Shown: positions 28,642-38,343, numbered from the stretch's first letter. The stretch: 64,000 nucleotides of DNA from Candidatus Palauibacter soopunensis (GCF_947581735.1 NZ_CANPVT010000002.1:124001-188000), one strand, 5' to 3'. Notes: a model not told the origin generated them from the sequence alone. Translations and numbers: made by a program.

Positions 28642-28826
28642 CCACATGAGCTGCTGACCCGGCTTGACCCCTGTCGGTGGGGGGTCGGTCGCCCGGACCG
28701 GCTCCCACCGATCGGGCTTGCCTCCGCGCGCCGCGGGGCGGCCATCTGGACAGGCCGCCCCGACCTCCTCCACGTTCTCCGGCGTTCTCTCATTTCGTTC
28801 CGATCACGACAGCCACGAGTCTAGCC

Positions 28827-31394
28827 ATGAACTCCGCATACCGTCCCGGCTTACGCCTTTTCCTCGCCCTCGCGACCGCGATCCTGCTGGCGGCGCCGCT
28901 CGCCGCGCAGGAAACGGGCGACGGTCCGGCGAACTACCGCCTCGCGGCGCGCTTCGCGCCGTACAAGATCCAGGACCTGATCTACTCGACTTCGGTGGAT
29001 CCGCAGTGGATCGAGGGCTCCGAGTCGTTCTGGTACGAATGGGAGACCTCGGACGGCTCCTTCTACTACATCGTCGATCCGGTGGCCGGGACGAAGCGGC
29101 AGATCTTCGACAACGACCGGATCGCGGCCGAGCTGACCCGCATCACGCGCGATCCCTGGGACGGCCAGCACCTCCCGATCCGGGCGATCAAGTTCATCGA
29201 CGCGAACACGCTCCAGTTCGAGGTCGAGTCCTCGCAGGACGAGGAGGAAGACGACACCGGGTCGGAGATGGAGGAACTGGACGAGGAAGAGGAAGAGGGC
29301 GAGCAGCAGCGACGGCGCGCCCGGAAGAAGGTGTTCCACTTCGAGTACGACGTGAACACGCGGGTGCTGCGGGAACTCGAGGACTGGGAGGCGCCCGACA
29401 ATCATCCGTCCTGGGCCAGCGTGTCACCGGACGGACAGACGGTGGTCTTCGCCCGCCACCACAACCTCCATGTGATGAGCGGCGACGACTACCAGCAGTT
29501 CCTCGAGGCGCGCCGCGGGAAGAGCGGAGACGAGGCGGACGAGGCGGAGGAGGGGATCGAGGTCGAGGAGACGCAGCTCACGACGGACGGCGAGGAGCAC
29601 TACAGCTACGCCGTGTTCGAGCGCGGAGACACGGACATCGAGCGGCAGGAGAACGCGGACGAGCGGAAGCGGGTGTCGATCTCGTGGTCCCGTGATTCAC
29701 GCCGCTTCTCCCTGATCCGCCGCGACCGGCGCGAGGTGGGCAACCTCTGGGTCATCCACATGGTCGGCAACAAGCGGCCGGAACTCGAGTCCTACAAGTA
29801 CGACATGCCGGGCGAGGAGACGGTGAGCCAGCCCGAGCTTCTCATCTACGACCTCCAGGACCGGAGCATCGTCGAGGTCGCGATGCCTGAGGAGTGGAAG
29901 GACCACCGCCTCTTCACGACGTCCGCTCGGCAGTTCCGCTATCCGGACAGCGAGGAGCCGTTCCGTTCCCTGTGGCTCTCTCCCGGCTCGGACGAGCTTC
30001 ACTTCGTGAGGCAGAGCCGCGACCAGCACCGCGTCGACGTGATGGTGGCGGACGCCGCGACGGGCGCGGCGCGCGTGCTGTTCGAGGAGCGGCTCAACAC
30101 GTACGTGGAGTTCCAGCGGCTCGAACTCCTCGAGTCGGGCGACATGCTGTGGTGGTCGGAGCGGGACGGGTGGGCCCACCTGTACCGGTTCGGGCCGGAC
30201 GGTACGCTTCGCAACCGCCTCACCGAAGGTCCGTGGTCGGTGCGCCAGGTGGTCGGGATCGACGAGTCGGCCGGTGTGGTCTACTTCCAGGCCAACGCAC
30301 GGGAGGCGGGCGAGGACCCCTACTACCAGCACCTGTACCGGGTGAACCTCGATGGCTCCGGACTGACGCTCCTCAACCCCGGCGATTTCGACCACCGGGT
30401 GGAGATGGGGGAGTCGAACCGCTTCTTCGTCAGCAACTACTCGCGCGTCAATACGACGCCGACCTCCGCGCTCCACGCGGCCAACGGCCGCCGGATCATG
30501 GACCTCGAGACCGCGGACTTCTCGAAGCTCGAGGAGGCGGGGTACGGATTCCCCGAGCCCTACACGGTGAAGGCGGACGACGGGGTGACCGACCTGTACG
30601 GCGTCATGTACAAGCCGTTCGACTTCGACCCGGCGAAGACGTACCCGATCGTGGCCTACGTATACCCGGGGCCGCAGACCGAGTCGGTGGCGAAGGCGTT
30701 CTCGACGGCGCGCTACGAGACGGCGCTGGCCCAGTTCGGGATCGTCGTGATCACGGTGGGGAACCGCGGCGGCCACCCGGCCCGCTCGAAGTGGTACCAC
30801 AACTACGGGTACGGGAACCTCCGCGACTACGGGCTGGCGGACAAGAAGACCGCAATCGAGCAGCTCGCGGACCGGCACGACTTCATCGACATCGACCGGA
30901 TCGGCATCTACGGGCACTCCGGGGGCGGCTTCATGTCGACGGCGGCGATGCTTGTCTACCCCGATCTCTTCAAGGTCGCGGTCTCATCCTCGGGGAACCA
31001 CAACAACGACGTCTACAACCAGAACTGGTCCGAGAAACACCACGGCGTGCGTGAGGTCGTCGACGACAGCGGGAACGTGACCTTCGAGTACGAGATCGAG
31101 CGCAACTCGGACCTGGCCGCGAACCTCAAGGGGCGTCTGCTGCTCACGACGGGGGACATCGACAACAACGTCCACCACGCCGGCACGCACCGCATGGCCG
31201 AGGCGCTGATCCGGGCCAACAAGCGCTTCGATTACTTCGTCTTCCCCGGCCAGCGGCACGGCTACGGGGACATGAGCGACTACTGGTTCTGGCTGCGCGC
31301 GGAGTACTTCGTGAAGCACCTGCTGGGCGACACGCGGTGGAGCCCGGACATCATGCAGTTGAACGTCGAACAGGAGCAGACGGGCGGCCGCTGA
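28827..31394 (+). CDS. S9 family prolyl oligopeptidase / dipeptidyl-peptidase IV-like
   Basis: This is an exported serine peptidase of 855 residues with a signal peptide ending PLAAQE. The N-terminal propeller contains VSPDGQTVVFARHHNLHVM, ISWSRDSRRFSLIRRD and LHFVRQSRDQHRVDVMV. The alpha/beta hydrolase end has the nucleophile in GHSGGGFMST (Ser about residue 698), Asp in LTTGDIDNNV and His in PGQRHGYGD. An unusual acidic low-complexity insert (about residues 133-160, EEEDDTGSEMEELDEEEEE) interrupts the propeller. It is probably periplasmic or cell-surface and cleaves Pro/Ala-containing peptides. Confidence 0.9.
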   Translation: MNSAYRPGLRLFLALATAILLAAPLAAQETGDGPANYRLAARFAPYKIQDLIYSTSVDPQWIEGSESFWYEWETSDGSFYYIVDPVAGTKRQIFDNDRIAAELTRITRDPWDGQHLPIRAIKFIDANTLQFEVESSQDEEEDDTGSEMEELDEEEEEGEQQRRRARKKVFHFEYDVNTRVLRELEDWEAPDNHPSWASVSPDGQTVVFARHHNLHVMSGDDYQQFLEARRGKSGDEADEAEEGIEVEETQLTTDGEEHYSYAVFERGDTDIERQENADERKRVSISWSRDSRRFSLIRRDRREVGNLWVIHMVGNKRPELESYKYDMPGEETVSQPELLIYDLQDRSIVEVAMPEEWKDHRLFTTSARQFRYPDSEEPFRSLWLSPGSDELHFVRQSRDQHRVDVMVADAATGAARVLFEERLNTYVEFQRLELLESGDMLWWSERDGWAHLYRFGPDGTLRNRLTEGPWSVRQVVGIDESAGVVYFQANAREAGEDPYYQHLYRVNLDGSGLTLLNPGDFDHRVEMGESNRFFVSNYSRVNTTPTSALHAANGRRIMDLETADFSKLEEAGYGFPEPYTVKADDGVTDLYGVMYKPFDFDPAKTYPIVAYVYPGPQTESVAKAFSTARYETALAQFGIVVITVGNRGGHPARSKWYHNYGYGNLRDYGLADKKTAIEQLADRHDFIDIDRIGIYGHSGGGFMSTAAMLVYPDLFKVAVSSSGNHNNDVYNQNWSEKHHGVREVVDDSGNVTFEYEIERNSDLAANLKGRLLLTTGDIDNNVHHAGTHRMAEALIRANKRFDYFVFPGQRHGYGDMSDYWFWLRAEYFVKHLLGDTRWSPDIMQLNVEQEQTGGR

Positions 31395-31428
31395 CCGGGC
31401 CGCCCGCCGCTTCCTGTCGGCGGGTCCG

Positions 31429-31445
31429 GCAGTCCGTGACTGCTA
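31429..31445. terminator. Short hairpin of the gene-end type at the M16 stop codon
   Basis: GCAGTC-CGT-GACTGC is a perfect hairpin whose edge is the TAG stop of the M16 gene (minus strand TAGCAGTCACGGACTGC). It is a compact relative of the gene-end repeats and also lies between two convergent genes. Confidence 0.5.
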
Positions 31446-34196
31446 GGGAACGAGCTTGTTGGCGAAGTCGCCGCCGCGGATGATCGTAAGCTTCGCCGGG
31501 TCGATATGGCGCCGCATCGCGGCCACGACATCGCCCGCCGTCAGCGCTTCGATCGCGGTCTCCTGCTCCGCGGTGAAGAAGAGCGGACGGTCCAGGAACA
31601 AGCTGTTCGACAGCATGTTCGCGATGACCGCGTCGTTCGCGCGGCCGTTCTGCTGCTGGTCCAGGTAGCCGCGCTTCGCGGTCTCGAACTCTTCGGGCGA
31701 GAAACCGTCCGCGAGGGTGGTCTCGAGAACGTCCTCGAACGAGGCGACTACCCTGTCGGCGTTCTCCGGCGCGAAGATCGCGAACGCCAGGAACTGCGCG
31801 GCGTCATCGATCGGGGGCGCACCGTAGTTGGAACTCACGCCGTACGACAGGCCTTCCTCTCCCCGGATCCTGCTGAACAGCCGGGAGTTCATGCCGCCGC
31901 CCAGAATGTGGTTGCCGAGGAGGAGCGCCGGGTAGTCCGGGTGATCGTCGCGCATCTGAACCGCGAGTCCGGCGAACATCATGGCGTTCGCCTTGTCCGG
32001 CGTCTCGATATCGAGGGTCAGCGGCTCGATTTCACGGTACTGGACCGGCACGCGGGCGTAGGCTTCGCTCGCGGTCCAGTCGCCGAACAGTTCCGCGATC
32101 AGCGCGCGGATCTCCTCACCGTCGAAATCGCCAATCACGGACACGGTGCCTCCCTGCGCCCCGTAGAAACCCTCCCAGAAGGCGCGCACCTCGTCCACCG
32201 TCGCGGCCTCGAGGCGCTCGATCTGCTCCTCGAAGGTCGGCGCGTAGCGGGGATGATCCGCCGGGTAGTCGGCGAAGTGGCGCTGAAACGCCTGCAGCAC
32301 GAGGGCCTGCGGCTCCGACATCTGCGACTCGATGCCGGCCAGACGCTCCTCGCGCAGCAGTTCGAACTCTGTCGGATCGAAGGCCGGCTGCTGGAGGATC
32401 TCGGCGCCGAGCCGGAGGACGGCCGGAAGATTCTCCCGCACGGTGGTGAATGATCCGCTCGCCGTAGTGGCACCCCCGTTGACGAAGCCCTGGGCCTTCA
32501 GGCGATCGAGTTCGTCGGAGATCTCCTGGCGGGAGCGGCTCTCCGTCCCGCGCATCAGCATGGAGCCGGCGAGCGAGGCGGCCGTGGCTTTCCCCATGAG
32601 GGCGTTTTCCGTGCCATGCCGCAGTACCAGGCGCACGCTCACTGCGTCGCCGCGGTTTTCCTTCGCGAGAAGGGCGACCTTGAGGCCGTTGGGCAGTTCG
32701 AACCGCTCCGTCCGAGCCTCGATGTTCTCGATCGTGGGATCGAACGCCTCGCCCTCGGCCACCGCCTCGCGCCCCGTGTACGAGGCAACGAGCGCACCGA
32801 CGTCCGGCGGCGCGGGAATCTCGGCTCGAGCCGGCGTCTCATCCGTCGGGTAGAAGTAGCCGATCGTCCGATTCGAAGGCTTCAGATAGGCTTGCGCGAC
32901 CTGGTGAACCGCGTCAGGCGTCACCCGTTCCAGGCGGTCGCGGTGCAGGAAGAAGAGACGCCAGTCGCCCATCGACGCCCATTCGCTGAGCTGCAGGGCT
33001 ATCCCCTGGGGGTTGTTGAACGAGAGCTCGATGCCCGAGAGAAAGTCCGTCTTCGCCCGGTCGACTTCCTCCTCGGTGGGAGGTTCGTCGACGAGCGCCT
33101 GAATCGTGGCGAGCATGACGTCGGCGGCTTCGTCGAGCGAGTCACCCTCGCGCACCTCCGTACCGGCGAACAGGATGCCCGGCTCGCGCAACTGGAAATT
33201 GCCGGCGAACGCGTTGGCGGCCAAACCCGGCTCGACGAGCGCCTGGTAGAGGCGCCCTGCGGGACGCGCGGTAAGGATGTGCGTCATCACGTCGACCGCG
33301 GCGAAGTGCTCGTGAGAACCGGGCGGCATGTGATAGGCCGCCATCGCGAACTGGACATCGCCCACGCGCCGCAGCGTGACGGTCCGCTCGCCGTCCTGGG
33401 CGGGCTCGGCGGTGTACGTATTGAACAGCTGGTTCGCCCCCGTGCGATCCGGCCGCGGGAGGGGGCCGAACTTCTCGGCCACGAGTTCGAGCGCCCGCTC
33501 CGGATCGAAGCGTCCGGCGACGACGAGGACCGCATTGTCCGGCTGGTAGTACTTCCGGTAGAAGGCCTGCAGCCGGTCGATGGGCACGTTCTCGATATCC
33601 GCGCGCGCGCCGATCGTGGAGTTCCCGTAGTTGTGCCAGTCGTAGGCGGCGGACAGGACCCGCTTCTGGAGTACGCCGCGCGGGCTGTTCTCGCCTGCCT
33701 CCCACTCGTTCCGGACGACCGTCATCTCGGAATCGAGATCCTCCTGGGCGATGAACGAGTTCACCATGCGGTCGGCCTCCAGATCGAGCGCCCACTCGAG
33801 GTTCTCGTTCGTGGCCGGGAACGTCTCGAAGTAGTTCGTGCGGTCGAACCACGTCGTGCCGTTCGGGAAGGCGCCGTGCTCGTCCAGTTCCTTCGGGATG
33901 TCCGGGTGGTTCGGGGTCCCCTTGAACACCAGGTGCTCCAGGAGATGGGCCATGCCCGTTTCACCGTACCCTTCGTGTCTCGAACCGACGAGGTAGGTGA
34001 TGTTCACTGTGATGCGCTGGTTGCTCTGGTCGGGGAAGAGCAGGAAGCGCAGCCCGTTATCGAGGTGGTACTCCGTAATCCCTTCGACGCTGGCGACCTC
34101 TGTGACGCCTGCGGGAAGCTGGGCCTCTACCGTACCGGGTACGGCCAGCACGGACACGAACCCCGCCACCGCCGCAAACCTGCCTGTCTTTCTCAT
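31443..34196 (-). CDS. Secreted M16 family zinc metallopeptidase, two-domain
   Basis: This is a pitrilysin-type protease of 917 residues with a signal peptide (hydrophobic, ending GTVEAQ). The inverted zinc motif HLLEH is at about residues 84-88, in GMAHLLEHLVFKGTPNHPD. The downstream Glu is in VVRNEWEAGENSP. A second M16 domain from about residue 500 (FELPNGLKVALLAKENRGD) lacks the zinc motif and is expected to be structural, as usual. The ATG at 34196 is chosen because GGAG precedes it at good distance. It probably degrades peptides in the periplasm, like the neighbouring S9 enzyme. Confidence 0.9.
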   Translation of the reverse strand: MRKTGRFAAVAGFVSVLAVPGTVEAQLPAGVTEVASVEGITEYHLDNGLRFLLFPDQSNQRITVNITYLVGSRHEGYGETGMAHLLEHLVFKGTPNHPDIPKELDEHGAFPNGTTWFDRTNYFETFPATNENLEWALDLEADRMVNSFIAQEDLDSEMTVVRNEWEAGENSPRGVLQKRVLSAAYDWHNYGNSTIGARADIENVPIDRLQAFYRKYYQPDNAVLVVAGRFDPERALELVAEKFGPLPRPDRTGANQLFNTYTAEPAQDGERTVTLRRVGDVQFAMAAYHMPPGSHEHFAAVDVMTHILTARPAGRLYQALVEPGLAANAFAGNFQLREPGILFAGTEVREGDSLDEAADVMLATIQALVDEPPTEEEVDRAKTDFLSGIELSFNNPQGIALQLSEWASMGDWRLFFLHRDRLERVTPDAVHQVAQAYLKPSNRTIGYFYPTDETPARAEIPAPPDVGALVASYTGREAVAEGEAFDPTIENIEARTERFELPNGLKVALLAKENRGDAVSVRLVLRHGTENALMGKATAASLAGSMLMRGTESRSRQEISDELDRLKAQGFVNGGATTASGSFTTVRENLPAVLRLGAEILQQPAFDPTEFELLREERLAGIESQMSEPQALVLQAFQRHFADYPADHPRYAPTFEEQIERLEAATVDEVRAFWEGFYGAQGGTVSVIGDFDGEEIRALIAELFGDWTASEAYARVPVQYREIEPLTLDIETPDKANAMMFAGLAVQMRDDHPDYPALLLGNHILGGGMNSRLFSRIRGEEGLSYGVSSNYGAPPIDDAAQFLAFAIFAPENADRVVASFEDVLETTLADGFSPEEFETAKRGYLDQQQNGRANDAVIANMLSNSLFLDRPLFFTAEQETAIEALTAGDVVAAMRRHIDPAKLTIIRGGDFANKLVP

Positions 34197-34278
34197 CTCT
34201 TTCTCCATCGGATACAACGACTGCGGGATCGGACCTCCCGATCCCCGATCGCCCGGCGTACGACCGTTGCCGGGTCCA

Positions 34279-35532
34279 TCACATGTTGTCGATCATGGCC
34301 TGACCGAACTCGCTGCACCTGAGGAGCGTCGCTCCTTCCATCAGGCGCTCGAAGTCGTACGTCACGCGCTTCTCGCTTATGGTTGCGCTCAGGGAGGATA
34401 CAATAAGGTCGGCGGCTTCGTTCCACCCGATATGCCGCAGCATCATCTCCCCGGACAGGATGACGGATCCCGGGTTCACCTTGTCCTGTCCGGCGTACTT
34501 CGGCGCGGTACCGTGCGTGGCCTCGAAGATCGCGTGGCCTGTCTCGTAGTTGATGTTCGCCCCGGGGGCGATGCCGATCCCGCCCACCTGCGCCGCGAGC
34601 GCGTCCGAGATGTAGTCCCCGTTCAGATTCATGGTCGCGATCACGTCGTACTCGGCGGGCCGCGTGAGGATCTGCTGAAGGAACGCGTCGGCGATCACAT
34701 CCTTGACGACGATGCCGTCCGAGGTCCTGCACCAGGGGCCGCCGCCGAATTCCCGCGCCCCGAACTCGTCCTTCGCGAGTTCGTAGCCCCAGTCGCGGAA
34801 CCCGCCCTCGGTGAACTTCATGATGTTCCCCTTGTGGACCAGCGTGACGCTCCCGCGCCCCCGGTCCCTGGCGTATCGGATCGCGGCGCGGACGAGTCGC
34901 TGGGTCCCTTCCCGCGAGATCGGCTTCACCCCGAAGGAACTGGTCTCCGGAAAACGGATCGTCGAGACGCCCATCTCGTCGCTCAGGAAGGCGCGCAGAC
35001 GGCGGGCCTCCTCGGTCCCGGCCTCCCATTCGATGCCGGCGTAGATGTCCTCGGTGTTCTCGCGGAAGATCGTCATGTCGACGAGGTCCGGCTGGCGAAC
35101 CGGCGACGGGACGCCGTCGAACCAGCGTACCGGGCGGACGCACGCGAACAGGTCGAGTTGCTGGCGCAGCGCCACGTTGAGCGACCGGATCCCGCCACCC
35201 ACGGGCGTCGTGAGGGGCCCCTTGATCGCGACCCGGTGATGCCGGACGGCGCGGAGCGTGTCCTCGGGGAGCCAGTCCCCGGTGCGATCGAACGCCTTCT
35301 GACCGGCGAGCACCTCGAACCACGCGATCCGCCGCCCGTCACCGTAGGCCTTTTCGACGGCCGCTTCGAGAACCGCGCTTGCGGCGCGCCAGATATCGGG
35401 ACCGATCCCATCTCCTTCGATGAAGGGAATGATCGGACGGTCGGGCACGTCGAGGCGGCCGCCGGCCATGCGGATGGTGTTCCCGCCGGAGGGCGTGCGC
35501 AGGGTGTCGTATGCAGGAGACGCGTCGGACAT
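34279..35532 (-). CDS. icd: NADP-dependent isocitrate dehydrogenase
   Basis: It catalyses oxidative decarboxylation of isocitrate to 2-oxoglutarate in the TCA cycle. It has 417 residues, like the E. coli type. Key blocks are [14 protein letters not shown], the Arg-rich substrate stretch [76 protein letters not shown] and [19 protein letters not shown]. The Ser in RFPETSSFG is the position regulated by phosphorylation in enterics. A palindrome lies about 105 bases upstream. Other TCA enzymes (sdh, aconitase-like) are also in the window but not adjacent. Confidence 0.95.
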   Translation of the reverse strand: MSDASPAYDTLRTPSGGNTIRMAGGRLDVPDRPIIPFIEGDGIGPDIWRAASAVLEAAVEKAYGDGRRIAWFEVLAGQKAFDRTGDWLPEDTLRAVRHHRVAIKGPLTTPVGGGIRSLNVALRQQLDLFACVRPVRWFDGVPSPVRQPDLVDMTIFRENTEDIYAGIEWEAGTEEARRLRAFLSDEMGVSTIRFPETSSFGVKPISREGTQRLVRAAIRYARDRGRGSVTLVHKGNIMKFTEGGFRDWGYELAKDEFGAREFGGGPWCRTSDGIVVKDVIADAFLQQILTRPAEYDVIATMNLNGDYISDALAAQVGGIGIAPGANINYETGHAIFEATHGTAPKYAGQDKVNPGSVILSGEMMLRHIGWNEAADLIVSSLSATISEKRVTYDFERLMEGATLLRCSEFGQAMIDNM

Positions 35533-35636
35533 GGGGGTTTCTCGAGTGAGTTTCGGGGATCTTCGGTCACCGGAGATCGGTGGCGGCGGGAGGGGAGAGT
35601 ACGCCCGCCCTTCACCGATGACAAACCATGCAGGTT

Positions 35637-35661
35637 GTATACAGATACATCGTCTGTATAC
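35637..35661. promoter_or_regulatory. Perfect palindrome upstream of icd, operator candidate
   Basis: Arms GTATACAGA and TCTGTATAC are perfect over nine bases, separated by TACATCG. It is AT-rich within GC-rich DNA and lies 105-129 bases before the icd start, in the longest non-coding stretch of the window (35533-35754). The regulator is unknown. Confidence 0.5.
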
Positions 35662-35754
35662 GCTCCGCGCGCACTCAGGACCTCAAGTGAAATCTCCAGG
35701 CGGCGCCGCACGGGAGCCGAATGAGGCGGCCCCCGTACAATAGCGCGTTGCCGG

Positions 35755-35916
35755 TCAGTGGCTTATGGGTACGATCTGCAGACCCGGCACGAAGGTCAGG
35801 TCGGTTTCGAGCTGGGGACCCTCGAGGTCGCGAACGAGGGGCAGGAGCACCTCGTTCCGGACAGGTTCGAGCCATGGGTAAATCTGGTGCGATGCCGCGG
35901 AAAGTCGCGAGCCACA
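35755..35916 (-). pseudogene. Coding-like remnant without a start codon
   Basis: Directly after the PDZ protein gene, one minus-strand frame reads natural-looking protein (LEPVRNEVLLPLVRDLEGP, QLETDLTFVPGLQIVPISH, then TGA). It has no ATG, GTG or TTG between the preceding stop and this text. It may be the displaced C-terminus of a neighbouring protein or a decayed gene. No family is recognised. Together with 35533-35754 it fills the gap between icd and the PDZ gene. Confidence 0.3.
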
Positions 35917-35917
35917 A

Positions 35918-37030
35918 TCAACGCCGGGGCCAGACTCCGCTCATCTCTTCACCTCCCCGAACCCACACCACGCCGAGACCTTGTTCCCGGTCCGATTCCA
36001 GCGCGGCGACGAGGTCGTCCAGGTCGCGTATCGGACGGTCGCCCGCTCGCACGAGGAGATCTCCCGGCCCGAGCCCGAGCCGATCGGTGACCGTCCCCCC
36101 GGCGACCCTGAGCACGAGGAGACCGTCGAGGCCGGGCCGGTCGGAATAGTTGCGCACAGGCTCGAACTCGGCCCCCGCGAACGTGCGGTGGAAGCGGACG
36201 GCAAGTTCGGTTTCCGTCAATGCCAGTTGAGCGATGCGAATCGCGCGGCGCCGGAACTCCGTCGGTGACAGGCGGGCCCGTACGGCCCCGACACGCTCCA
36301 GCGCGATCGTGAAGTCGCGATACGCCGACTCCGATTCCCGCTGCAGATCGCTCAGCACTTCCCGGCGGACCTCCGGCAACTCCGAGGCCGGTCGGTCGCG
36401 CACCGGAAGTATGTTGAGTCGACCGTCGACGACCCGCACGGCGGAAGGCTCCACGGCGACCCCGATATCCTCCGTATCGCGGACGGTGAGAGCGAAGCCT
36501 GGACGATCCCGCTCGGTCGGATCCGTCAGCCAGAGGACGAACATGTTCCGCTGCGGGTTCCCGGTCGTCGCCACGACCGTCCGGCGGCCCACCATCGGAA
36601 CGTCATCCGCATCCGGCGGCCGGACATCGGGAATGACTTCGAAGGTGTAGCGCCCTCCGTCTCGAGTCACTTCCAGACGAACAGGAACGCTCGGTCGGAT
36701 GGATGCGAGTGTCTCGGGCAGGTTGGCGAGGGTGAGCTCCACGCCGTCCATCGCCGCGAGTCGATCGCCCGCAAGGAGCCCCGCGCGCTCCGCCGGCCCA
36801 CCCTCCTGCATCTCGCGAATCCGGAGGATGAGCGTACAGTTTTTCCAGTCTTCCGACGTCTCCCAGCCGCAGTTGTAGCGTTCGTCGACCCGCACGCCGA
36901 GCCAGCCGGCGGATTCCGCCGTCCCGGCTTCCTGCGCGGCGCCGACGAGGGCGGCGAACGGCAGGGCGGCCAGAGCCAGAGCCGAGGCCAGCGGCGTGCG
37001 CGGGGGCCGCCGGAAGAGCCGGGTCACCAC
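35918..37030 (-). CDS. Exported protein with two PDZ domains
   Basis: This 370-residue protein has a signal-like N-terminus (LASALALAALPFAALVGAAQ). One PDZ domain lies near residues 65-135 (GGPAERAGLLAGDRLAAMDG) and a second at the C-terminus (GGTVTDRLGLGPGDLLVRAG). The middle part is mixed helix/strand without recognised protease residues. Two Cys near residues 54 and 64 may form a disulfide. Its GTG start overlaps the anti-sigma stop, so it is the third gene of a sigma/anti-sigma/PDZ unit. PDZ proteins in such units often help sense misfolded envelope proteins; that role is inferred. Confidence 0.75.
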   Translation of the reverse strand: MVTRLFRRPPRTPLASALALAALPFAALVGAAQEAGTAESAGWLGVRVDERYNCGWETSEDWKNCTLILRIREMQEGGPAERAGLLAGDRLAAMDGVELTLANLPETLASIRPSVPVRLEVTRDGGRYTFEVIPDVRPPDADDVPMVGRRTVVATTGNPQRNMFVLWLTDPTERDRPGFALTVRDTEDIGVAVEPSAVRVVDGRLNILPVRDRPASELPEVRREVLSDLQRESESAYRDFTIALERVGAVRARLSPTEFRRRAIRIAQLALTETELAVRFHRTFAGAEFEPVRNYSDRPGLDGLLVLRVAGGTVTDRLGLGPGDLLVRAGDRPIRDLDDLVAALESDREQGLGVVWVRGGEEMSGVWPRR

Positions 37031-37722
37031 GTTCGCGTCCCGCTTGCGCGGCCGAGTTCTTCCGCGAGTCGATCGCGCGTCTCCACGAGTTCCAACAGAT
37101 AGGCGCTGGCGAACGGATCGTCGGGACTCGTCTCGAGCTGGTCCCGCAGCGCCCGGATATATCCCTCCAGCATCGCCAGTCTCTGCGCCATCTCCAGGGG
37201 ATCCCGCTCGCTCGACGCGCCTTCCGAAGCGGGGTTCACCCCCCCATCTCCGACCTGCCTGAGCGGCGATCGCAGCGATTCCATCCGGCTGAGCCCGTCC
37301 ACGAGGGCGCGACCATCATCGGTGGAGACGACCGCCGGGAGGTCCGCGAGATCCGCGGCCGGCGAGTTCGCGGACCGCACGCCGGTGAACTGGAGGCCGG
37401 CGACCACGCCGCCGGCGAACAGTATCAGGGCGGCGGCGGCCTGGAGCGGTCCCCGGACGAAGAGACGGCCCGCGAGGCCTCCTCCGATCCGACGGACGCC
37501 GGCACGCGTCTCGCCGGCATCGAGCGCGGCTTCGATGGCGGTCCACTGTCCCGCCGGCGCCTTTTCGTCCGGAAGCGCGGACAGCGCCATGCGCAGCCGG
37601 CTCAATCTCTCGAACTCGGCCTGGCAATCCCCGCACGCCTCGAGGTGGACCCGGCAGTCCCTGTCGGCCCACGGCTCGTCGAGCAGCGCCGAGATTCGCT
37701 CGGCATCCATGTGGTTCGCCAT
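37024..37722 (-). CDS. Zinc-finger anti-sigma factor, membrane-anchored
   Basis: This is a 232-residue anti-sigma factor. The N-terminal zf-HC2 motif is VHLEACGDCQAEFERL (His-x3-Cys-x2-Cys). A single transmembrane stretch follows in the middle (AAALILFAGGVVAGL), with a periplasmic part ending in a helical segment (AQRLAMLEGYIRALRDQL, YLLELVETRDRLAEEL). It should hold the ECF sigma factor encoded just upstream until a signal arrives. The start at 37722 is the first ATG before the zinc motif and lies 14 bases after the sigma gene stop. Confidence 0.85.
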   Translation of the reverse strand: MANHMDAERISALLDEPWADRDCRVHLEACGDCQAEFERLSRLRMALSALPDEKAPAGQWTAIEAALDAGETRAGVRRIGGGLAGRLFVRGPLQAAAALILFAGGVVAGLQFTGVRSANSPAADLADLPAVVSTDDGRALVDGLSRMESLRSPLRQVGDGGVNPASEGASSERDPLEMAQRLAMLEGYIRALRDQLETSPDDPFASAYLLELVETRDRLAEELGRASGTRTW

Positions 37723-37736
37723 CTCGTCTATCCCTC

Positions 37737-38327
37737 TCAGAGGCGCGCTTCGCCCCGCGCACCGCCGTTCCCGGAATCTTCCGGAGCGATGAGCTTCCGC
37801 ATGCGCGCCCGCGCCTTGTGCAACTGCGATTTCGACGTGCCGGGCGAACACCCCAGAGCCTCGGCGATGTCGTTGTGCGTCCAGCCTTCCACGTCGTGCA
37901 GCACGAGGACCCTCCGGTACCCCGGCGGCAATTGGTCCAGCGCCCGGGTCAGGACCCGACGCGTCACGATCACGTCGTCGTGCGCCCGCGCGACGCGGGG
38001 AAGCTCGGCGGCGGCTTCCACCGGACGCCGTTTCGACGATCGGCGCAGGCGGTTGAGCGCCACGTTCGTCGCCAACCGGTAGAGCCACGTGCCGAAGGCC
38101 GCATCGCCCCGGAAGAGGTGGAGCTTCTCGAACGCACGGATCCACGCTTCCTGGGAGAGGTCCTCCGCGAGGTGATCGTCGCCCACGAGGCGGCGAATCA
38201 CGGTGTAGACGCGCCGCGCGTGGAGTTCGTACAACTCCCCCATCGCGGATCGCTCTCCCGCTTTGGCGCAGGCGATCAGGTCGCGTTCTTCCACGTCGTC
38301 CCTCTGAAGGTCACCTTCCGGATCCAC
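37737..38327 (-). CDS. ECF-type RNA polymerase sigma factor
   Basis: This 196-residue sigma-70 family protein has region 2 (MGELYELHARRVYTVIRRL, DLSQEAWIRAFEKLHLFRGD, FGTWLYRLATNVALNRLR) and region 4 (ALDQLPPGYRRVLVLHDVEG, THNDIAEALGCSPGTSKSQLH). It has the RpoE-like form. It starts with a GTG at 38327. The cognate anti-sigma factor and PDZ protein follow in one operon. The preceding PAP2 gene ends only 16 bases upstream, so some read-through from the ceramide cluster is possible. Confidence 0.9.
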   Translation of the reverse strand: MDPEGDLQRDDVEERDLIACAKAGERSAMGELYELHARRVYTVIRRLVGDDHLAEDLSQEAWIRAFEKLHLFRGDAAFGTWLYRLATNVALNRLRRSSKRRPVEAAAELPRVARAHDDVIVTRRVLTRALDQLPPGYRRVLVLHDVEGWTHNDIAEALGCSPGTSKSQLHKARARMRKLIAPEDSGNGGARGEARL

Positions 38328-38343
38328 CGCTTTGATGCGCGGT

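Noticed and set aside
35865-35885. tRNA-like T-arm sequence GGTTCGAGCC
   Set aside because: No matching acceptor stem, anticodon arm or CCA end could be built around it.
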